Shown here piece after piece: positions 4,351-7,079 of a stretch of 7,079 nt of DNA. The notes under the pieces are model-generated. The model searched no databases, was not told where the DNA came from, and saw nothing but the letters and a program-made list of their open reading frames with translations. This DNA comes from Thermoplasmata archaeon (GTDB lineage: Archaea; Thermoplasmatota; E2; DHVEG-1). Location of the stretch: positions 1 to 7,079 of the forward strand of contig QMSS01000071.1 of assembly GCA_003649715.1 (NCBI GenBank). The letters run 5' to 3'. Position 1 is the stretch's first letter. The number at the start of each line of letters is the position of its first letter. Made by a program: the position numbers and the translations under genes.

Positions 4351-4396
4351 ACTCCCTGCAAGGCGCCTAGTGCCGGTTCGATTCCGGCAGGGGAGT
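4351..4396 (+). ncRNA. tRNA acceptor/T-arm minihelix, leader module 3
   Basis: ACTCCCT (4351-4357) pairs with GGGGAGT (4390-4396) over 7 bp with one terminal G-U. The T-arm is TGCCGG (4371-4376), loop TTCGATT (4377-4383), CCGGCA (4384-4389). The 13-nt linker is GCAAGGCGCCTAG. The bases just before it, GAAACCACTCC, match GAAACTACTCC of module 2, so the shared block starts slightly upstream of the acceptor strand. No CCA is encoded. It heads the transcript of the 4434-7079 gene cluster rather than an EGHILG-family gene. Confidence 0.82.
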
Positions 4397-4398
4397 AT

Positions 4399-4428
4399 GC
4401 CTCCTGGTAGGGGGCGAGAAAGGTGAGG
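4399..4428 (+). promoter_or_regulatory. GC hairpin and weaker SD of module 3
   Basis: GCCTCC (4399-4404) pairs with GGGGGC (4410-4415) around TGGTA. The ribosome site AAGGTGAGG (4420-4428) is weaker than in modules 1 and 2 and five bases from ATG 4434. The extended anti-SD alternative of module 1 is mostly lost. Confidence 0.6.
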
Positions 4429-4433
4429 AAAAA

Positions 4434-4670
4434 ATGAAAGAGAAAGGACAGAAATTTATGAAGGCAGGCGATGTCGATGCCGTTTTTGGCATCAGTGACC
4501 TTGAAAGAGAACTTGCAAGGGCATATGCTAAGGTGCAGCCCTTGCATTATGATGACCTTGTGATAGAGACCCATATGGGTTTCAGAAGCAAGGTCAGACC
4601 AGTTAGAGATCCTCTAACTGGTAAGATTGACATTCTCGCTACCTTTCAAAAGGTGAAAGGTAGATTTTAA
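4434..4670 (+). CDS. 78-aa hypothetical protein under the third minihelix leader
   Basis: A basic 78-aa protein starting at ATG 4434. It begins KEKGQKFMKAGDVDAVFGISDLERELARAYAK-like helices and ends in a likely beta region (VRPVRDPLTGKIDILATFQKVKGRF). It has no cysteines and no membrane segments. It is unrelated in sequence to the two EGHILG-family proteins that share the same kind of leader, so leader and coding sequence seem to move or evolve independently. It is followed after 16 bases, with AAGGAGGT between, by the 251-aa gene. Function unknown. Confidence 0.72.
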   Translation: MKEKGQKFMKAGDVDAVFGISDLERELARAYAKVQPLHYDDLVIETHMGFRSKVRPVRDPLTGKIDILATFQKVKGRF

Positions 4671-4686
4671 GGAGGTAGAAAAAAAG

Positions 4687-5442
4687 ATGGAAGAAAATAT
4701 AGAGATTTTGGAAAGGCTAGCAGACCAATACGTTTCCAGAATGGGAGAAGACAGAGCTTTGGAAACATTGGCACGACTCTCTGTAAAAAGTGAGCGTGCC
4801 AGAAAGATATTACAGATTCTAACACAGAAAAAAGCGCAGACAGTACAGAAAAGAGAAGTCATTGAAAGAACACAAAGCATTGAACCGACAATCATCAGAA
4901 AACCATCCAGAAAGACATACAATCATCCAAAGGACAACTATTTAGAGATTTGCAGAGAACTGGCATTAAATCCAGATGAAGTGCAATGTGATGAGCAGTA
5001 TTATCCAATCATCAAAGCAAGATGGACAAATAGCAAGGCAGAGATAAACGGCAAGAGAATAGTGATACCAAAGATATTTTTCAACAGCAATATCCTGCAA
5101 GAAGGGGCAACAGTATTATTCAAAGTATTCAAAGTCAAAGACGACAAAGTGATAGCTAAGCCAATAAAGACGGTGCCAGGGAGGATCATTAGAGCAAAGG
5201 TTTTCACCACAGAGACATCATTGCGAATAAGCCCAATGGGTGAAGACAAAAGAGTGATAGTTCCAAAAGAACATCTAAGCACATTATTGCTAAACAGAGG
5301 ACTCTGGAAGCTACAGGTGTTACGGGAAAATGACAAGGGAATAATAGCAAAACCAGTGGAGAAAATAACAAAAACCATGCAGGAAGAACAAATGCTTTCT
5401 AAGTTATTTGATGAGGGAAAACTCTCCCTCTCATCATTCTGA
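4687..5442 (+). CDS. 251-aa protein with two AbrB-like repeats
   Basis: The largest protein in the window. Residues 1-60 are helical (ENIEILERLADQYVSRMG, then RARKILQILTQKK). Two related beta-rich repeats follow, about 107-160 and 167-225. Each has II-K/R-A near the start, then KR-IVIPK or KR-VIVPK, a Leu-rich turn with Gly, and a closing IAKPI or IAKPV. The KR-x-x-IPK...G...I-x-KP pattern resembles AbrB/SpoVT swapped-hairpin DNA-binding domains, so a transcriptional or chromatin role is plausible but inferred. A short helical tail ends SLSSF. Start ATG 4687 has AAGGAGGT at 4669-4676. If the fold is right, two repeats in one chain could mimic the usual dimer. Confidence 0.75.
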   Translation: MEENIEILERLADQYVSRMGEDRALETLARLSVKSERARKILQILTQKKAQTVQKREVIERTQSIEPTIIRKPSRKTYNHPKDNYLEICRELALNPDEVQCDEQYYPIIKARWTNSKAEINGKRIVIPKIFFNSNILQEGATVLFKVFKVKDDKVIAKPIKTVPGRIIRAKVFTTETSLRISPMGEDKRVIVPKEHLSTLLLNRGLWKLQVLRENDKGIIAKPVEKITKTMQEEQMLSKLFDEGKLSLSSF

Positions 5443-5466
5443 TTAACCTATAAAAACAAAGGAGAA

Positions 5467-5643
5467 ATGATGCGGATGGATGAGCCATCTAAAGAGACAC
5501 ATGAAAGAAAAGACATCTTAAGAAAAATAGATGACTATGCTTATAATATCTGGAAACTGAGCAATCTTAGACAGGATAAAACATTTAGAAAGATACGTGA
5601 TTTGGCAAACGAAATCTGCGAAACCATAGATACAGATATTTAA
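5467..5643 (+). CDS. 58-aa helical hypothetical protein
   Basis: A small charged protein (MMRMDEPSKETHERKDILRKIDD-type start) with two predicted helices, the second NLRQDKTFRKIRDLANEICE. One cysteine, no membrane segment, no family recognised. The start is uncertain: ATGs at 5467, 5470 and 5476 follow AAAGGAG (5458-5464); the second gives better SD spacing than the first. The stop TAA is at 5641-5643, followed 20 bases later by the next gene. The even spacing of SD, ORF and stop across this cluster supports it as real. Confidence 0.65.
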   Translation: MMRMDEPSKETHERKDILRKIDDYAYNIWKLSNLRQDKTFRKIRDLANEICETIDTDI

Positions 5644-5662
5644 AAGATAGGAGGTATATGTT

Positions 5663-5860
5663 ATGACTTTAGAAGATGAGATAAAACAAAATTTGGGAGA
5701 GATGTTAAACAATAAGTTCACAAGAGAGATAAAACAGATCTACAGTATTGCAAGAGCGCTTGGATACAAATTTGACGGAGAATATTACGCACAGGGAGAA
5801 CAATCTCTCTCTTTCAGAAAAGGAAAAATAAGAATGAACATTATATTAGAATCTGAATAG
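5663..5860 (+). CDS. 65-aa hypothetical protein
   Basis: Begins at ATG 5663 behind TAGGAGGT (5649-5656). The first half is helical and acidic to basic (LEDEIKQNLGEMLNNKFTREIKQIY); the second half looks like beta strands with aromatic residues (GYKFDGEYYAQGEQSLSFRKGKIRMNIIL). No cysteines. No family recognised. The ATG at 5658 reads into a stop after one codon and is not used. Its own stop overlaps the SD of the next gene, so the two are probably coupled. Confidence 0.7.
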   Translation: MTLEDEIKQNLGEMLNNKFTREIKQIYSIARALGYKFDGEYYAQGEQSLSFRKGKIRMNIILESE

Positions 5861-5868
5861 GAGGTGAT
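5859..5868 (+). promoter_or_regulatory. perfect 10-nt SD overlapping a stop codon
   Basis: AGGAGGTGAT is fully complementary to the usual 16S 3' end and starts inside the TAG stop (5858-5860) of the upstream gene. It is the third such site in the window after modules 1 and 2. No ATG, GTG or TTG follows at useful distance in the open frame; an ATA does, seven bases after GGAGG. Confidence 0.65.
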
Positions 5869-5871
5869 AAT

Positions 5872-6003
5872 ATACAAAATCCTTTAAGCAGGAAAAAATG
5901 TGCTGTTTGTGGGAAAAGAGGAACTCTATATACTATTAGAGATGACAAAGGAAAAATGGTAGCAGTATGCCGAAATTGTTACAACAAAATAAAAGGAGAA
6001 TAG
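5872..6003 (+). CDS. zinc-ribbon miniprotein, apparently starting at ATA
   Basis: A 43-aa frame with CAVC (Cys10, Cys13) and CRNC (Cys33, Cys36) pairs spaced as in a small zinc ribbon, with RDDKGKMV between and a basic tail. This intact metal site argues for a real protein. The frame has a stop at 5854 and no standard start before the first pair; the only start-like codon placed right for the perfect SD is ATA 5872. A GTG at 5864 in another frame gives only a seven-codon peptide. Either a non-standard start is used or the start has been mutated or misread. ATG 5956 would lose the first pair. Unknown function, perhaps nucleic-acid binding. Confidence 0.6.
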   Translation: MQNPLSRKKCAVCGKRGTLYTIRDDKGKMVAVCRNCYNKIKGE

Positions 6004-6015
6004 AAGGTAAAGAAG

Positions 6016-6378
6016 ATGGGCAGAACTTTCCATAGATACAAACCACAAAAAATATTTGAGAAAGAATTACAAACAAGTGAATTCTATGACTGCAAAGAGA
6101 AGAAATGGGTAGCAGTTATACCAAAGATGAAATATCGATTTGTTATCGCTTTGAAATCCGATTATCCTAGAGAAGTCTTCGATGCGCCTAAATATTACAT
6201 GATGAAAGTGGTATGGAAAAACGGTAAAGAGCAAGTGTTCGAAGCAGATACGAAAGATGCACTTGGAGATGCTATTTTAAGATTCAGAACAAATGAATGT
6301 TTCTGGAACAATTTAGGAAGATATGCATATAGAGTGTATTTGGACTGGGTAAACAAAAGCGGAAGACTATTACAATAA
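6016..6378 (+). CDS. 120-aa hypothetical protein
   Basis: A basic, aromatic-rich protein with a likely alpha/beta fold: strands around WVAVIP, YRFVIAL and YYMMKVVW, a KNGKEQVFEAD turn, a helix (KDALGDAILRFR) and a tail rich in Trp and Tyr (FWNNLGRYAYRVYLDWVNKSG). Two cysteines are far apart and do not form a zinc pair. No family recognised. GAAGGT upstream serves ATG 6016, 12 bases after the previous stop. It is the second-largest product in the right-hand cluster and keeps the AGA/ATA-rich codon use of its neighbours. Confidence 0.75.
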   Translation: MGRTFHRYKPQKIFEKELQTSEFYDCKEKKWVAVIPKMKYRFVIALKSDYPREVFDAPKYYMMKVVWKNGKEQVFEADTKDALGDAILRFRTNECFWNNLGRYAYRVYLDWVNKSGRLLQ

Positions 6379-6398
6379 AATAAAAGGAGGTAAATAGA

Positions 6399-6572
6399 AT
6401 GAAAATTATATGTAAAGCATATCCAGATGAGGTAAAATGCGGTAGTTGCAACTGGCGGACAACAAGGTTATTCTGTTTTGAAGGTCAAGATCCAGATGAG
6501 ATAGGAATGTGCGGAGAATGTTTCGCAGAGTTTCTCGCAGAGGAAGGATATGAAATCTCCAAATCAAAATAA
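6399..6572 (+). CDS. 57-aa cysteine-rich zinc-finger-like protein
   Basis: Starts at ATG 6399 behind GGAGGT (6387-6392). It is acidic with six cysteines at 5, 14, 17, 26, 38 and 41. CGSC (14-17) and CGEC (38-41) form two CxxC pairs 21 residues apart, typical of a zinc ribbon or treble clef; Cys5 and Cys26 are extra. The C-terminal helix is FAEFLAEEGYE. Metal binding is likely, target unknown. Together with the 5872 and 6969 products it makes three zinc miniproteins in this cluster. Confidence 0.72.
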   Translation: MKIICKAYPDEVKCGSCNWRTTRLFCFEGQDPDEIGMCGECFAEFLAEEGYEISKSK

Positions 6573-6609
6573 ATACCACAAATAATATTTAATTGGAGGA
6601 TTGAGGGCA

Positions 6610-6768
6610 ATGAAGACGGAGAAAGTAGAAATTTTTTCAATAGGAAACAAATTTTTATTAGGACATATCAGAATTAAAAAGGAAGAAAAAAACAGATATA
6701 ACATACTAATTGAAATACCACTAAACTTACCAAAAAAGCAAGTCATGGAAATTGTAAAATCGATTTAG
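6610..6768 (+). CDS. 52-aa hypothetical protein
   Basis: Starts at ATG 6610 after GGAGG (6596-6600), with a second GAGGG nearer the start (6603-6607). The product looks like a beta hairpin or sheet (EKVEIFSIGNKFLLGHIRI, then RYNILIEIPL) followed by a short helix (KKQVMEIVKSI). Basic overall, no cysteines. Stop TAG at 6766-6768. No family recognised. The gap after it (6769-6824) contains only an 18-codon frame from ATG 6779, which I do not call. Confidence 0.65.
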   Translation: MKTEKVEIFSIGNKFLLGHIRIKKEEKNRYNILIEIPLNLPKKQVMEIVKSI

Positions 6769-6824
6769 AAAATTAAACATGAAAAACACATCTTTTAAGG
6801 CTTTGAGTCAGGAGCGTAAACAAG

Positions 6825-6953
6825 ATGTGGGATGACTACGAAATAGATGGGAATTTAGTCCATGTAATACATAAAGGAAAAATCATCGATACCGTGGATC
6901 TAGATGCAATAGTGGAAGACTATCTAGATGAGAACTATGGAAAAACTGAATGA
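6825..6953 (+). CDS. 42-aa acidic hypothetical protein
   Basis: Starts at ATG 6825 with GGAG ten bases upstream, stops at TGA 6951-6953. The product is strongly acidic (MWDDYEIDGN, DLDAIVEDYLDENYG) with a predicted beta hairpin (VHVIHKGKIIDTVD) and a short acidic helix. It could be a charge-mimic or a small binding protein; nothing proves this. Its size makes it the least certain call of this cluster, but codon use and position fit the operon. Confidence 0.5.
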   Translation: MWDDYEIDGNLVHVIHKGKIIDTVDLDAIVEDYLDENYGKTE

Positions 6954-6968
6954 AAAGATGTAAAAGAA

Positions 6969-7079
6969 ATGAAAAAACATGAAATTGGAACCTGTCCAAA
7001 ATGTAAAAGCGAAATTACCTATGGTGTACCAAATGGCATTTGGGAGAACGAAATGTATTTTCCTATCTCTTGTGAAAAG
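6969..7079 (+). CDS. zinc-binding protein, 5' part (partial)
   Basis: Opens at ATG 6969 and runs off the right edge after 37 codons. It has CPKC (Cys9, Cys12) near the start and Cys35 at the end of the visible part, with GVPNGIWENEMYFPIS between, as in a zinc ribbon whose second pair begins at Cys35. No clear SD is seen: the AAAAGATG upstream is poor. The earlier ATG at 6950 gives only a ten-codon frame. The rest lies outside the window. Confidence 0.6.
   Translation, partial: MKKHEIGTCPKCKSEITYGVPNGIWENEMYFPISCEK

Noticed and set aside
2704..4396. Ordinary or split tRNA genes at the three T-arm motifs
   Set aside because: Both acceptor strands flank each T-arm with only 12-14 nt between; no D-arm, anticodon arm or separate 5' half was found.
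5001..5378. Minus-strand frame of 125 codons
   Set aside because: It is antisense to the two-repeat AbrB-like gene, which has an SD and internal protein repeats.
6779..6835. 18-codon frame before the 6825 gene
   Set aside because: No SD and it overlaps the SD and start of the better-supported gene.
1..7079. CRISPR array or insertion sequence
   Set aside because: No regularly spaced direct repeats and no transposase or terminal inverted repeats were seen.

Overview
The window reads as an archaeal mobile element (virus, plasmid or integrated element), probably from a thermophile. Coding is A-rich with mostly AGA and ATA codons. Genes are tiny (42-250 aa), often overlap as ATGA and use strong Shine-Dalgarno (SD) sites. 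Many proteins carry CxxC zinc-finger pairs, transcripts end at oligo-T tracts, and a TATA-like TTTAAA box lies where leaderless or tRNA-like transcripts would start. No hallmark capsid, polymerase, integrase or replication gene is visible, so the element type is inference.

Layout. (1) 1-2290: a tightly coupled + strand operon of small proteins: three two-helix membrane proteins, helical proteins, a frameshifted zinc finger, and a terminal zinc-finger plus C-terminal-domain protein that is probably a regulator. (2) 2291-2703: no convincing gene. It holds oligo-T terminators, a 14-bp long-range helix enclosing a T-rich tract, a degenerate copy of the RNA leader described below, and an A-rich tract. 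(3) 2704-4433: an RNA-rich core. Three times (2704, 3915, 4351) the same module appears: a 7-bp acceptor-like stem stacked on a 6-bp T-arm with a canonical 7-nt T loop, then a GCCTCC/GGGGGC hairpin, then an SD and a small ORF. It is a tRNA acceptor/T-arm minihelix with the D and anticodon arms replaced by 12-14 nt. The stems vary by paired changes. Two of the three ORFs are paralogues ending in an EGHILG motif. Between modules 1 and 2 lies about 0.7 kb without a convincing gene that folds into many perfect helices, has a possible 8-bp kissing loop, and ends in a terminator hairpin: apparently a large structured noncoding RNA. A 54-aa minus-strand gene converges on it and shares a TTTAAA box with module 2. 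(4) 4351-7079: module 3 heads a + strand operon of about ten small genes, including a 251-aa protein with two AbrB-like repeats and several zinc-ribbon miniproteins, one apparently starting at ATA.

How it may work together (inference): the minihelix leaders may set expression of the small proteins through a tRNA-binding or tRNA-processing factor (RNase P, RNase Z, a synthetase or an elongation factor), while the large RNA is a separate or co-transcribed product. The minihelix leader family and the adjacent large RNA are the strongest candidates for an undescribed system.
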